Notes: generated by a model not told the origin, from the sequence alone. A stretch of DNA of 64,000 nucleotides from Rhizobium jaguaris (GCF_003627755.1 NZ_CP032694.1:1231501-1295500); one strand, 5' to 3'. Counted from the stretch's first letter, positions 1-9,061 are shown. Made by a program: numbers and translations.

Positions 1-118
1 GTAGCGATTCTCAAATGTAGCGGTTCCAACTCGGAAGGACCGGCCCGGCTTCGCTGGAAGACGGACCGGCCCCCATCCGATCAGGGGTCAAGTCAGATCA
101 GATCTCGGAAATGAGGTC

Positions 119-1213
119 TTAGAAGCTGCGCTGGAAGCGGAGGATACCAGCCCACTGATCCTGGTTCACAGAATCGAAGTTGGTGTAGGTAACTTCCGGC
201 TCGACGAGCAGGTTCTTGACGGGGTTCCACTTGAGGTTCGTCGTGGCTTCGAAGATCTTCGAGTCGGTGTAGGCGAGCTGGACGTTCCACTTCAGCTGGT
301 CGCTGATCTTATAGCCAACGCCACCCCAAACAGCCCAGTCACCCCAGCCGCAGAGATCGCCACGGCCAACCGGGCAAGCCGACGGGTCCAGGTTCGAGCC
401 GGCATACTGGTTCAGCTTGGAGCCGTCCGTGTTCCAGCCGCCCATCAAGAAGGCCGAGAAGGCGCCGAAGTTGGCGTCGATACGAGCCTTGACAGCGCCT
501 TCTTCGACGATGGAGTCATAACCACCGACGACGCGGAACTGCCAAGCGCCAGCCTTGTAGCCAGCACCGGCTACGACGTTCGGAGCATAGTGGTTTTGCT
601 CGGACTTAACCCAAGCGCCGCCGAACGAAGACGCGTCAGCGCCGGAATTGGAATCTTCCAACGAAACCACAGCCGTGAAGCCGTTGCCGGCGTCGTAGTT
701 GTAGGTCAACTGGTTGAGTTCGTACGGGCCGTCATAGATCACGTCGTCGTTGATGACGTCGCCGGCGTAACCGGTGAACAGGTTGTACTGCGAGTCCTGC
801 TTACCAACCAGGAAACCAGCGAGGCTGATGTTAGCCCACAGCAGCTTCGGGGTCGTGGAGCCGCCTTCCTGCCAGTCGAAACGGTAGACGGTGTTGGTCT
901 TCAGCGGACCGTATTCGGTGTCCGATGCCGTGTCGATGGAAAGCTGAGCGCGGGTGTGCCACAGCGTACCATAGTCGCCGCCTGGGCCCGGATTGTAAGC
1001 GTTGTACCACTTACCTTCGGTACGAACCATGCCGCCGATCTTGAGGCAGGTCTCGGTACCCGGGATGAAGAAGTAGCCAGCGCCATATGCGTCGCAGATG
1101 CGGACGTATTCGAGCGGCTCCGGCTCAGCGGCGACGACAGCGTCGGCTGCCTGAGCGCCGGAAACTGCTGCCAGCGCAGCAGCGGAGCCGAGAAGAAGGC
1201 TCTTGATATTCAT
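119..1213 (-). CDS. ropA: Outer-membrane porin, RopA-like
   Basis: This is a 364-residue general diffusion porin of the alphaproteobacterial porin family, expected to form a trimeric beta-barrel in the outer membrane. Residues 1 to about 22 form a typical Sec signal peptide (MNIKSLLLGSAAALAAVSG, then AQA/AD). The mature N-terminus carries the family segment EYVRICDAYGAGYFFIPGTE and a Cys pair (ICDAYG and ETCLKIGG). The chain is rich in Tyr, Trp, Asn and Gly, and ends in an aromatic Phe (LRFQRSF), the usual barrel-assembly signal. The ATG at 1213 is chosen because it begins the signal peptide and a GGAG lies just upstream; an in-frame start ten codons earlier would spoil the signal. It stands alone with a long leader. 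Confidence 0.93.
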   Translation of the reverse strand: MNIKSLLLGSAAALAAVSGAQAADAVVAAEPEPLEYVRICDAYGAGYFFIPGTETCLKIGGMVRTEGKWYNAYNPGPGGDYGTLWHTRAQLSIDTASDTEYGPLKTNTVYRFDWQEGGSTTPKLLWANISLAGFLVGKQDSQYNLFTGYAGDVINDDVIYDGPYELNQLTYNYDAGNGFTAVVSLEDSNSGADASSFGGAWVKSEQNHYAPNVVAGAGYKAGAWQFRVVGGYDSIVEEGAVKARIDANFGAFSAFLMGGWNTDGSKLNQYAGSNLDPSACPVGRGDLCGWGDWAVWGGVGYKISDQLKWNVQLAYTDSKIFEATTNLKWNPVKNLLVEPEVTYTNFDSVNQDQWAGILRFQRSF

Positions 1214-1637
1214 AAAAACTCCAATCCAATATAGATTGGGCACAGGCCATCGCGCCGAAAATCGACGTGCCTCACCCTATCCCTGTTAAAAACCCCGACT
1301 CGGGAGAAGCAGGCCCCACCCGCTTCTGTTCCCTATTAAGGACTAATTCCTGCAAAGTTATATGATATATTTTTTGCAGAGCGGCATTTTCATGATTTAA
1401 AAATTTCAGTTGCAGGAAAGCAACATCCGCAAACAAAATAGTAAGACACTCATAATATTGGCGCCGTAATAATCATTTTGGAGTACGATCCAGGGAGCCA
1501 GTCCCTTGACATGCGAAGGGAAGGCGGTTGCGGGAGAATTTCCCTGTGGGTGTGGAGGCGCGCCGCTCTCAACCAGATCCGCGCCTTCAACAGTGCGCGC
1601 TGGATTGCTGTCAGCGGTGAAAGTCGCGGAGCGCCGC
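1214..1637. promoter_or_regulatory. 424-bp gene-free region upstream of the porin
   Basis: No convincing gene is visible here. The stretch is much more AT-rich than its surroundings at about 1340-1450 and must hold the porin promoter. Two inverted repeats stand out: CTGCAAA (1350-1356) with TTTGCAG (1373-1379), and GTTGC (1409-1413) with GCAAC (1420-1424). A possible leader hairpin has AGAAGC/GCTTCT arms near 1306-1327. Their roles are inferred from position only. Confidence 0.4.
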
Positions 1638-2003
1638 TTAATAGAGAACGGTTCGTTTCGAAGTCGGCGATATCAGCTTGCTGAGCATGGCGCCGATTGC
1701 GATGCCCCAGAGGGCGCCGGCCATGCCGACGATGATATCCATCGGAGAGCCGTAACTTCCATTCGCCAGAAAATGTGAGAAGCCGAGCGCCGAAACGCTG
1801 CCGATCATCAACAGGCAGGTGAAAGAGGGCGACTGTGGATAGGCAAGTCGCGCCAGCATGCCGGCGACGCAGAGTGCGCCCGCGCGATACATGTTGAAAG
1901 GATTGCCAAACTCGGCCTGCCAATTGAGATGCGCAAAGGTCACCGCAACCAGTGCCGCGATGTAGCTCCAAGCGATAATTTTCAAAAACCGGCCCGATAT
2001 CAT
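1638..2003 (-). CDS. Small membrane protein, VanZ-like
   Basis: This is a 121-residue, strongly hydrophobic protein with about four predicted membrane segments (near residues 8-25, 40-55, 62-80 and 88-108). The spacing and the pattern 'FAHLNW...NPFNMYRAGALCVAG' recall short VanZ-like proteins, but the resemblance is weak and no catalytic motif is visible. The basic tail (KLISPTSKRTVLY) suggests a cytoplasmic C-terminus. It begins at an ATG directly following an MISGRFLK basic start and is transcribed toward the porin. Its function is unknown. Confidence 0.6.
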   Translation of the reverse strand: MISGRFLKIIAWSYIAALVAVTFAHLNWQAEFGNPFNMYRAGALCVAGMLARLAYPQSPSFTCLLMIGSVSALGFSHFLANGSYGSPMDIIVGMAGALWGIAIGAMLSKLISPTSKRTVLY

Positions 2004-2205
2004 GGCGCTATTCTATAGCTGCGATCGCCATTCTGCGGCGCACACATTTTGTGTGTTTTCGAAATATATTGTTGCGTGCCGAGAGGCGCCAAAAAACGCT
2101 CGCAACCCGCGATTTCCGTAGCTTACGCCTCGGCCTATCTGATCGGAAGGCGAAGAGGGAAGCGCAGATTTCCTTAATCATGGATGAGGCGATCTGCGGC
2201 GAAAT

Positions 2206-2229
2206 GAGCCGGCACCATTATGCCGGCTC
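2206..2229 (-). terminator. Hairpin downstream of the MFS gene
   Basis: The arms GAGCCGGCA (2206-2214) and TGCCGGCTC (2221-2229) form a perfect 9-bp stem with a 6-nt loop, 19 bases beyond the stop codon of the MFS gene at 2248. The T-tract on the minus strand is short (ATTTC), so termination may be inefficient. Confidence 0.65.
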
Positions 2230-2247
2230 GCTGATGCCGAAGTGGTC

Positions 2248-3813
2248 TCAGGCGTTGGAGGCTTTCAGCGCTTCTTCGTCGTCTTCCGCTTCCAGGTCCA
2301 CGGCTTCGACGGTGCTCTCCCCGGTACCGCGGCCAAGGAACGCGAAGACGACGATTGCTGTAATGGTTGTGATCGCCATCAGGAGCCACAACAGCGCGCT
2401 AAAGGCATCACTGTAGCCTTGGATCAGCTGGGCATGTCCGATCGCCGGCACATTCGATGCCGCGTTGAGAAGATCGCCTGTGACGAGCCGCTGCGCTGCA
2501 ATGGAGGCATGTTCGCCCGCCTCAGCGCCGAGATAGGATTGTATGAGCGCCGAAAGGACGGCACTGACGACAGCAAGCGCTACGCCTTCGCCGGCGACGC
2601 GGGTGGTGCTGAAGATGCCGGTCGCCATGCCCGCCCGTTCCTTCGGAACCACGCTGACGGCAAGCCCATCCATCAGGCCCCAGGGCAGGCTGATACCGAT
2701 GCCGATCGTCAGGAGTGGACCAATCAATGCGGTCGACGCCGATCTTGTCGCGAGATGGCTGAGCCAGAACAGCCCGGCGGCGGAAATGATCAGGCCGACA
2801 CTGCAGATGGTGGCGGCCGTGAACCATCGCGTCAGCAGACCGGCAACGATCGGCAGGATGAGAAGCGGCGCCGACAGGGCGACCATCATGCGGCCGGCCG
2901 CGACCTCGCTCATGCCCTCGATGCCGACAAAGCGAACGGGAAGCAGGATGAGCAGCACGACGAAGGCATAGGCGGGTGCCGCCGCCAGCAACTGCACGCC
3001 GACGAAACGCGGATACCGAAACAGAGTGAGTTCCAGCATTGGGCGTTTCACCAAACGTTCGATGACGCCGAAGGCCGCAAAGAGCAATACTGCTCCCGCA
3101 AGCAAGACAACGACCAGCGGGTCGCTCCAACCGCTCTGCGGAGCGCGCAGCACGCCGTAGGTGAACAATGTCAGGGCGAGCGTAAAGCTGAGTGCGCCTG
3201 GCCAATCGAGATCCGCGGCATCGGGATCTTTGGACTCGGTCAGGAAATATGCGCCGAGGCCAAAAGCGAGGCCGGCGAGGATGACGACCAGAAGAAAGAT
3301 CGCCGGCCAGCCGAAGGTTTCGATCATCAGGCCGGACGCGATCGGCCCGAAGGCAAGGCCGACACCAAAGCTTGAACCGACGATGCTGAAGGCACGCATG
3401 CGCGCTGGTCCCTCGAACTCCTGCGCGAGTGAGGCCATCCCGCCGGAAAATGCGGCGGCGGCGCCCATGCCTTGCAGCGCCCGCAGGATATCGAACCAGA
3501 CGATGTCGCCGGCGAAGGCCAGTCCCGCCGAGAACAGGGCGAAGCCGGCGAGCCCTATGAGGAAGATGCGCTTGCGCCCGAAGCTGTCGGCGAGCGCACC
3601 GGCGGCCATGAGGCTGCTACCGAAGGTCAGCATGAAGGCATTGGTAACCCAGTTGAGCGCGATCGGGCTGCCGCCAAGCGTTCGGCTGATTGCCGGCAAC
3701 GCGACGGCAGGGCCGGTGAAGGTAAGAGGCATGGCGGCGGCCGCGCAACAGACGGCGATGAGAACGAATAGTTTTTCGGCCGGACTCGCGGCCTTTATCT
3801 TGTTTGGATGCAT
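2248..3813 (-). CDS. MFS drug-efflux transporter (DHA2-like)
   Basis: This 521-residue inner-membrane protein belongs to the major facilitator superfamily, with about 14 hydrophobic segments. The loop between helices 2 and 3 reads GALADSFGRKRIF, the classical MFS motif A, and helix 4 has RALQGMGAAAAF (motif B, Arg plus Gly-rich). Length and pattern fit the 14-helix proton-driven DHA2 (EmrB/QacA) exporters. The C-terminus is acidic (EAVDLEAEDDEEALK). It is divergent from the LysR gene at 4006, with a palindrome between them, which suggests that the LysR protein controls it. The substrate cannot be told from sequence. Confidence 0.88.
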   Translation of the reverse strand: MHPNKIKAASPAEKLFVLIAVCCAAAAMPLTFTGPAVALPAISRTLGGSPIALNWVTNAFMLTFGSSLMAAGALADSFGRKRIFLIGLAGFALFSAGLAFAGDIVWFDILRALQGMGAAAAFSGGMASLAQEFEGPARMRAFSIVGSSFGVGLAFGPIASGLMIETFGWPAIFLLVVILAGLAFGLGAYFLTESKDPDAADLDWPGALSFTLALTLFTYGVLRAPQSGWSDPLVVVLLAGAVLLFAAFGVIERLVKRPMLELTLFRYPRFVGVQLLAAAPAYAFVVLLILLPVRFVGIEGMSEVAAGRMMVALSAPLLILPIVAGLLTRWFTAATICSVGLIISAAGLFWLSHLATRSASTALIGPLLTIGIGISLPWGLMDGLAVSVVPKERAGMATGIFSTTRVAGEGVALAVVSAVLSALIQSYLGAEAGEHASIAAQRLVTGDLLNAASNVPAIGHAQLIQGYSDAFSALLWLLMAITTITAIVVFAFLGRGTGESTVEAVDLEAEDDEEALKASNA

Positions 3814-3930
3814 CGGGATTTCCGCTGAGCTTGAGCAAAAGAGAACCCGCGGTCGGTTTGGGAGTGGAAACCGGCTCTAAAAAGCGGCGTCCATCGGCCG
3901 CGGGAGTGGTGAAATACCGAAGCAGGATAA

Positions 3931-3952
3931 TTTTGCTTCAATTGAAGGAAAA
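3931..3952. promoter_or_regulatory. Palindromic operator between MFS and LysR genes
   Basis: The core CTTCAATTGAAG (3936-3947) is a perfect 12-bp palindrome flanked by TTTT and AAAA arms, giving a 22-bp dyad with one mismatched pair. It lies in the 192-bp gap between the divergent MFS and LysR genes, so it is a candidate LysR binding site. Confidence 0.55.
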
Positions 3953-4005
3953 TAGCGCTAAGTTTCCACTTATACCGGAAGAAAACGCTCGAATGGACAA
4001 AGGGA

Positions 4006-4932
4006 ATGGATCGGCTAAGTGGCTTGACTGCCTTTGTGCGAACCGCCGATCTCGGCAGCTTTGCCGCCGCGGGGCGCGTGCTTGGCCTTTCGGCCTCCGC
4101 TGTCGGCAAGGCGGTGACCAATCTCGAACGGCAGCTCGGCGTCCGGCTGCTGCAGCGCTCGACCCGCAGTATTCGCCTGACTGAGGAGGGGCGCCTCTTC
4201 CACGAGCGCTGCCGGCGCGTGCTTGATGATCTCGACGACGCCCAGGCGTCGCTCGCTCAGGCGGTTGCCGTACCACGCGGGCGGCTGCGCGTCAGCGTGC
4301 CCATCGTCACCTACCATCTCCTGCTGCCGGTGCTGCCCGAATTTATTGCGCGCTATCCCGAAGTCGAACTCGATATCGACTTTAACGACCGCATTATCGA
4401 TATGATCGAAGAGGGGGTCGATGTGGCGATCCGCAGCGGCAATCTGCCGGATTCGCGGCTGATGTCGCGCTCGCTGCGGCCGTTCCAGATGCTGCTTTGC
4501 GCAGCGCCCGTCTATCTCGAACGTTATGGTGTTCCCGATTGCCCGCGCGCCCTCGACGGCCACTTGGCCATCCACTTCCGCTTCCCCAACAGCGGCAAGG
4601 TTCAGAATTGGCCTCTGACCCTGCCGGAAGGCGAACCGGAATTGCGCACGCGAACGGTTTTGTCATGCAACAATATGGAGGCGCTGCGTGGCGCTACCCT
4701 CAGCGGTCTCGGTATTGGCTGCATGCCGGATTTCTTGGCGCGCAGCGCGCTTGCCGAGGGCAAGCTGTGCACGGTGCTTGACGCCCATATCGATGGTCCA
4801 GGTCGTTTCCACTTGCTTTGGCCATCCAATCGCCATCTCTCTCCTAAGGTTCGGGTCTTCGTCGATTTTCTCAGCGAACGACTTTTCGCGGAGCGCTGCG
4901 AAGCTCTGCCGGGCGCGGCTACCTTATCGTAA
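4006..4932 (+). CDS. LysR-family transcriptional regulator
   Basis: This 308-residue LysR-type regulator has an N-terminal winged HTH (residues 1-60: LTAFVRTADLGSFAAAGR and LGLSASAVGKAVTNLE). It is followed by the linker helix and the periplasmic-binding-protein-like effector domain (about 90-295). The effector domain starts RGRLRVSVP, as in the CrgA/DmlR-like subgroup that often controls efflux or dehydrogenase genes. It is divergent from the MFS exporter at 3813 and shares a palindrome-containing promoter region with it, so local control of that exporter is the simplest inference. The inducer is unknown. Confidence 0.9.
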   Translation: MDRLSGLTAFVRTADLGSFAAAGRVLGLSASAVGKAVTNLERQLGVRLLQRSTRSIRLTEEGRLFHERCRRVLDDLDDAQASLAQAVAVPRGRLRVSVPIVTYHLLLPVLPEFIARYPEVELDIDFNDRIIDMIEEGVDVAIRSGNLPDSRLMSRSLRPFQMLLCAAPVYLERYGVPDCPRALDGHLAIHFRFPNSGKVQNWPLTLPEGEPELRTRTVLSCNNMEALRGATLSGLGIGCMPDFLARSALAEGKLCTVLDAHIDGPGRFHLLWPSNRHLSPKVRVFVDFLSERLFAERCEALPGAATLS

Positions 4933-5078
4933 AAGAACGGTTTGCCGGGATATCGTTTCGAACCTGCCTCGCAGGCAGTTGCTGCGCGAGCTCGATTTTG
5001 CGACGGTACCGGCCATGAATGAAATGAAAATCCTCCGCTCGGGGTCAGCCACCACCGGCAGTTAAGTTTGAAAGCACG

Positions 5079-6137
5079 ATGAGTCGTTTCTGGAGCCCCA
5101 TAGTCCATTCCTTGACCCCCTATGTTGCCGGCGAGCAGCCGGTCATCAGCGGCCTGGTCAAACTGAACACCAATGAAAGCCCCTACGGGCCTTCGCCGCT
5201 GGCGCTGGAGGCTATTTCACAAGCCACCGCCGATACGCTGCGGCTCTACCCCGATCCGACGGCGCGGGATTTGCGCGCCGCTATCGCCGAAAGCTTCGGC
5301 CTCGACGCAAACGAGGTTTTTGTCGGCAACGGATCGGACGAGGTGCTGGCGCATACGTTCCAGGGACTGCTGAACCACGACGGGCCGCTGCTGTTCCCCG
5401 ACATCACCTACAGCTTCTATCCGACCTATTGCCGCCTTTATGGGATCGCGTTCCAGCAAATCCCGGTCGATGGGGAGATGCGGGTTCGGCTTGATGACTA
5501 TCGCCGGCCATGCGGCGCCATCATCCTGCCCAATCCCAATGCGCCCACGGGTATCGGCCTGCCGCTCGCCGAGGTCGAGAGCCTTCTCCGCGATCGTCCC
5601 GATCAGGTCGTGGTCATCGACGAAGCCTATGTCGATTTCGGCGGCGAAAGCGCCGTTCCGCTCGTCCGCCATTATCCGAACCTGCTGGTGATTCAGACGC
5701 TCTCCAAGTCTCGCGGGCTGGCCGGCCTGCGCGTCGGCTTCGCCGTCGGGCAAAGGCCATTGATCGAGGCGTTGGAGCGGGTCAAGGACAGCTTCAATTC
5801 CTACCCGCTCGACCGGCTCGCTTTGGCGGGCGCACTGGCAGCCTGGAAGGATCGGGAGTGGTTCGAGCGCCACCGCGAACTGATCGTCGCCAGCCGGCAG
5901 CGGCTGGCTGCCGCCTTGCGGGAACTCGGTTTCGAGGTGCTGCCGTCATCCGCCAATTTCCTGTTCGCGCGTCATCCCGGCAAGGTGGGGGCGGTACTGG
6001 CGGGGGAACTGAGAAGCAGGAAAATCCTGGTCAGGCGCTTTTCCGCCGCGCGTATCGAAGATTTCCTGCGCATCAGCATCGGGACGGACGAGGAATGCGA
6101 TCGCCTCCTGGCGGCGCTCGGCGAAATATTGCAGTGA
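5079..6137 (+). CDS. hisC: Histidinol-phosphate aminotransferase family (HisC)
   Basis: This 352-residue cytoplasmic PLP enzyme of aminotransferase fold type I matches HisC, which converts imidazole-acetol phosphate and glutamate to histidinol phosphate. Visible landmarks are [12 protein letters not shown] at the N-terminus, the substrate/PLP segment [20 protein letters not shown], the aspartate of [11 protein letters not shown], and the Schiff-base lysine in [18 protein letters not shown]. It stands apart from other histidine genes, so it may be a second HisC-type paralogue acting on aromatic amino acids. No obvious operon partner exists: the next gene runs in the opposite direction. Confidence 0.88.
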   Translation: MSRFWSPIVHSLTPYVAGEQPVISGLVKLNTNESPYGPSPLALEAISQATADTLRLYPDPTARDLRAAIAESFGLDANEVFVGNGSDEVLAHTFQGLLNHDGPLLFPDITYSFYPTYCRLYGIAFQQIPVDGEMRVRLDDYRRPCGAIILPNPNAPTGIGLPLAEVESLLRDRPDQVVVIDEAYVDFGGESAVPLVRHYPNLLVIQTLSKSRGLAGLRVGFAVGQRPLIEALERVKDSFNSYPLDRLALAGALAAWKDREWFERHRELIVASRQRLAAALRELGFEVLPSSANFLFARHPGKVGAVLAGELRSRKILVRRFSAARIEDFLRISIGTDEECDRLLAALGEILQ

Positions 6138-6182
6138 TCTGACGTCTCGAAATCAACGTTCCGAGGCTTCTCCCTAACTGCT

Positions 6183-7133
6183 TCAGTCAAACCGAACGGC
6201 GGTCGTGTTCGCGCCGCAAAGCAGCACGGCCACACGCTCGTTTGGAGCCGGGACATATTTGTTCGCAAACAGCGCGGCAAATGCCGTCGCACCGCCGAGC
6301 TCGGCGACGATCCGCAGCCGATCCCATAAAGTCTGCTGCGCCTGGCGGATCTCGTCGTCCGATACCAGCAGGGGGCGCTGCGCATAGGCTCGGGCAATCG
6401 GGAACATCAACTCACCAACGCGCTTTGGAGCAAGCGAATCGGCGGCGATGCTGCCGGCGGGGGCATCGACCGGATGCCCGGCCTCGAAGGCCTGCCAGAG
6501 CGTCGGTGCGCCTTCCGGCTCGACAGCAACGACCCGGACGCGTCCCTCGAACCAGGCAGCGATCCCGCCAATCAATCCGCCGCCGCCGACCGCGACCAAC
6601 AGCGTGTCGATATCGGGAATGTCCGCCTCGATCTCGAGCCCGATCGTCCCTTGCCCGAGCAGGGTCTCCGGCTGGTCATAGGCGTGGATCGCCATCGCGC
6701 CGCGTTCCTCGACCCATTGCTGGCTGGCGGCAAGCGCATCGGCATAACGCTCCCCGCCGATGACGAGGTTGGCCCCGTAGCCACGAATGCGCTCGGCCTT
6801 GGCCGGCGACGTCACACTCGGCACGAAGATCGTCGCCGGAATGCCGAGCCGCATCGCGGCATAGGCGACCGCCGCACCATGATTGCCGCCGGATGCCGCA
6901 ACGACACCAGCCGCCGGCACGTCTCTGCCAAGCAGGCTGGAAAAGGCGCCCCGCGCCTTGAACGAGCCGGAATGCTGCAGAAATTCGAGCTTGAAGTCCA
7001 GACGGCCCGGATTAAGGCCGAAATCCGCGAGGTCCGAACGTAAAACCGGGGTGTGCCGGATATGCGGGCGGATCCGCTTTTCGGTTTCTGCAATACGCTC
7101 GGGGGTGATCTTTGTGTCGGGAAACATGGGCAT
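6183..7133 (-). CDS. Serine/threonine dehydratase-like PLP enzyme
   Basis: This 316-residue fold-type-II PLP enzyme would deaminate threonine or serine to 2-oxobutyrate or pyruvate. The PLP lysine is in HSGSFKARGAF, the asparagine loop is SGGNHGAAVAYAA, and the phosphate-binding glycines are GGGGLIGGIAAW. The chain lacks the C-terminal ACT regulatory domain of biosynthetic IlvA, which points to a catabolic enzyme. An in-frame TTG lies seven codons upstream, but the ATG at 7133 (or the one two codons later) is preferred. It is divergent from an ArsR-family gene 49 bp away. Other members of this family are racemases or 3-hydroxyaspartate dehydratases. Confidence 0.82.
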   Translation of the reverse strand: MPMFPDTKITPERIAETEKRIRPHIRHTPVLRSDLADFGLNPGRLDFKLEFLQHSGSFKARGAFSSLLGRDVPAAGVVAASGGNHGAAVAYAAMRLGIPATIFVPSVTSPAKAERIRGYGANLVIGGERYADALAASQQWVEERGAMAIHAYDQPETLLGQGTIGLEIEADIPDIDTLLVAVGGGGLIGGIAAWFEGRVRVVAVEPEGAPTLWQAFEAGHPVDAPAGSIAADSLAPKRVGELMFPIARAYAQRPLLVSDDEIRQAQQTLWDRLRIVAELGGATAFAALFANKYVPAPNERVAVLLCGANTTAVRFD

Positions 7134-7156
7134 CTCGCGGACAGAAGTTGACAATA

Positions 7157-7176
7157 ACTTTGTTACTTAGCAAAGT
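7157..7176. promoter_or_regulatory. Inverted repeat between dehydratase and arsR-type gene
   Basis: ACTTTG (7157-7162) and CAAAGT (7171-7176) form perfect 6-bp arms around an 8-bp spacer. This is the geometry of a dimeric winged-helix operator, and it sits in the 49-bp gap between the divergent dehydratase and ArsR genes. Confidence 0.5.
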
Positions 7177-7182
7177 GACGAA

Positions 7183-7482
7183 ATGCAAGAGATTGATCTT
7201 ATCAAGGCCCTGGCCAACGAACGCCGCATCAGCATTCTCAGATGGCTGAAGGATCCCCGCGCTCATTTTCCTCCGCAGATCGACGGCGATCTGGTGGAGG
7301 ATGGCGTCTGCGCGCTCCTCGTTGCCGAAAAGCTCGAGATATCCCAGGCAACCTTGAGCGAGCACATGCGCATTCTGGTTCAAGCCGGTCTATTGCGGCC
7401 AAAGCGCATCAAACAGTGGATATTCTACAAGCGCGATGAATCCCGCATGGCAGCGCTGGCGGCAGTTGTTGCAAGCCTCTAG
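7183..7482 (+). CDS. ArsR-family winged-helix regulator
   Basis: This 99-residue protein has the ArsR/SmtB winged HTH over nearly its whole length (KALANERRISILRWLKDP, then ISQATLSEHMRILVQAGLLRPKRIKQWIFYKRDE). A Cys sits at the wing (DGVCALLVAEKLE), but the metal-binding CxC motif is absent, so it is probably not a metal sensor. It is divergent from the dehydratase gene and a short inverted repeat separates them, suggesting control of that enzyme and of itself. A bidirectional terminator follows. Confidence 0.87.
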   Translation: MQEIDLIKALANERRISILRWLKDPRAHFPPQIDGDLVEDGVCALLVAEKLEISQATLSEHMRILVQAGLLRPKRIKQWIFYKRDESRMAALAAVVASL

Positions 7483-7523
7483 CCAAATCATCATGACGCC
7501 GGTCCAGTGGATATCCTAAAATG

Positions 7524-7558
7524 AAAAAGGCGGCTGAGCTGAGCCCGCCGCCTTCTTT
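7524..7558. terminator. Bidirectional terminator between arsR-type gene and cysN
   Basis: AAGGCGGC (7527-7534) pairs perfectly with GCCGCCTT (7547-7554) over a 12-nt loop. A run of A precedes the stem and T-rich sequence follows it. It lies between the convergent regulator (ending 7482) and cysN (ending 7576), so it can serve both. Confidence 0.85.
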
Positions 7559-7575
7559 ATCAGATGCGATAGCGA

Positions 7576-9060
7576 TCAAATATCGCTAGCCGCGTTCGCC
7601 CAAATCTCCGCTGCCTGGGCGGCGGTGACGCGGCGGACTTCGGTTTCGTCGCGGCGGCTGGCGAAGAGTTCGCTCGCCATGATCTGGTCGGCAAGGTCGG
7701 CCGGCAGCGACAAGAGCACGCGTTGGCCGTCCTTGTGGATGCCGCCGACGTCGGCGCGCTTGCCGGTGATCATGCCGCCGGCAACCGTATTGTTGCTTTC
7801 CGGATCGATCAGGATGAAGGAGCCGGTCGAGCGGTTCTGGTCGTAGGGGTCGAAGACCGCGGCTTCGTCGAAGGAAAGGCGGACCTTGCCGATCGCATTC
7901 ATCCATAGCGACTGTGCCGGTGCCCAGGCACCGGTCTTCAGCTCGAGCTGAGCGATAGGCTGCACCTGCACACGCTGACGGCGGCTGCCGCTCTTCAGCC
8001 AGTAGCGCTTGCCGGGCTCGATGCCTTCCGGCTGCAGCGCGACGATCTGAGCGTCGAAGGCGAGGCCGGACTGCGGCTGGCTGTCGATGGCGACGATCAT
8101 GTCGCCGCGCGACACGTCCACCTGCCGGTCAAGCACAAGCGTGATGGCATCGCCGGCCACTGCGGCATTGCGCACGAGATCGAAGGTGACGATCTTCGAG
8201 ACGTTGGCGACCATCCCCGACGGCAGGATCATGACACTGTCGCCCGGCTTTACCGAGCCACCAGCAACCGTGCCCTGATAGCCACGGAAGCTTTCGCCCG
8301 GCCGCGACACGCGCTGCACTGAGAGGCGGAAGCCGACCGTCTGCGCCGAACGTACGGTGGCAAGTTCCAGTGTTTCGACCAGCGTCGGGCCGTTGTACCA
8401 AGGCATGGAGGTTTCGCCGGAATAAACGACGTTCTCCCCCTTCAGCGCCGACATCGGGATGGCGGTGATCTGCTTGACGCCGAGCGACAGAGCGAATTCG
8501 CGGAAATCATGCGAAATTTTCTCGAAGCCGGCGCGGTCGTAGTTCGTCAGGTCGATCTTGTTGACGGCGAGCACGAACTGCTTGATGCCGAGCAGCGAAG
8601 CAATCGTCGCATGGCGGCGCGTCTGTTCGAGAATGCCCATGCGCGCATCGACCAGCAGGACCGCGAGATCGGCGGTGGAGGCGCCGGTCGCCATATTGCG
8701 GGTATATTGCTCGTGGCCGGGCGTGTCGGCGACGATGAAGGAGCGCTTGTCGGTCGAGAAATAGCGATAGGCGACATCGATGGTGATGCCCTGTTCACGC
8801 TCGGCCTGCAGGCCGTCGAGCAGAAGCGCGAAGTCGGGCAGGCCGAGATCGTTCTGCTTGCCGGTGGAATCGCGCTGTAGCGTAGCGGCCTGGTCTTCCT
8901 TGACGGCCTTGGTATCCCAGAGCAGACGGCCGATCAGCGTGGACTTGCCGTCGTCGACGCTGCCGCAGGTGATCAGGCGAAGCGGGCGTGAGTCGCGCGC
9001 CGCCTTGGCGGGCTCGGCGGCAGGCAGGGTGACGACGTTTGCGGTTGCGGCTGCAGTCAT
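7576..9060 (-). CDS. cysN: Sulfate adenylyltransferase subunit 1 (GTPase)
   Basis: CysN is the GTPase subunit of ATP sulfurylase. GTP hydrolysis drives formation of adenosine-5'-phosphosulfate from ATP and sulfate. The 494-residue protein shows an EF-Tu-like GTPase domain with GSVDDGKST (G1), DTPGHEQY (G3) and NKIDL (G4), followed by beta-barrel domains. The length shows that no C-terminal APS-kinase (CysC) domain is fused, unlike nodulation NodQ. The ATG at 9060 is chosen because it lies one base after the cysD stop (TGA-G-ATG), implying translational coupling; the reading frame stays open upstream inside cysD. Confidence 0.96.
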   Translation of the reverse strand: MTAAATANVVTLPAAEPAKAARDSRPLRLITCGSVDDGKSTLIGRLLWDTKAVKEDQAATLQRDSTGKQNDLGLPDFALLLDGLQAEREQGITIDVAYRYFSTDKRSFIVADTPGHEQYTRNMATGASTADLAVLLVDARMGILEQTRRHATIASLLGIKQFVLAVNKIDLTNYDRAGFEKISHDFREFALSLGVKQITAIPMSALKGENVVYSGETSMPWYNGPTLVETLELATVRSAQTVGFRLSVQRVSRPGESFRGYQGTVAGGSVKPGDSVMILPSGMVANVSKIVTFDLVRNAAVAGDAITLVLDRQVDVSRGDMIVAIDSQPQSGLAFDAQIVALQPEGIEPGKRYWLKSGSRRQRVQVQPIAQLELKTGAWAPAQSLWMNAIGKVRLSFDEAAVFDPYDQNRSTGSFILIDPESNNTVAGGMITGKRADVGGIHKDGQRVLLSLPADLADQIMASELFASRRDETEVRRVTAAQAAEIWANAASDI

Positions 9061-9061
9061 C

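Noticed and set aside
1..118. Direct repeat GGACCGGCCC at 37-46 and 63-72 downstream of the porin
   Set aside because: The two copies are direct rather than inverted, so they do not form a convincing terminator. I cannot tell whether they matter.
1450..1971. 173-codon minus-strand frame overlapping the small membrane protein
   Set aside because: The alternative frame at 1638-2003 has a coherent membrane-protein composition, while this one is Arg/His-rich and lacks segments or motifs.
2242..3375. 377-codon plus-strand frame opposite the MFS exporter
   Set aside because: It is highly charged and Gln/Asp/Arg-rich, without any membrane or domain pattern, while the minus strand is a complete transporter.
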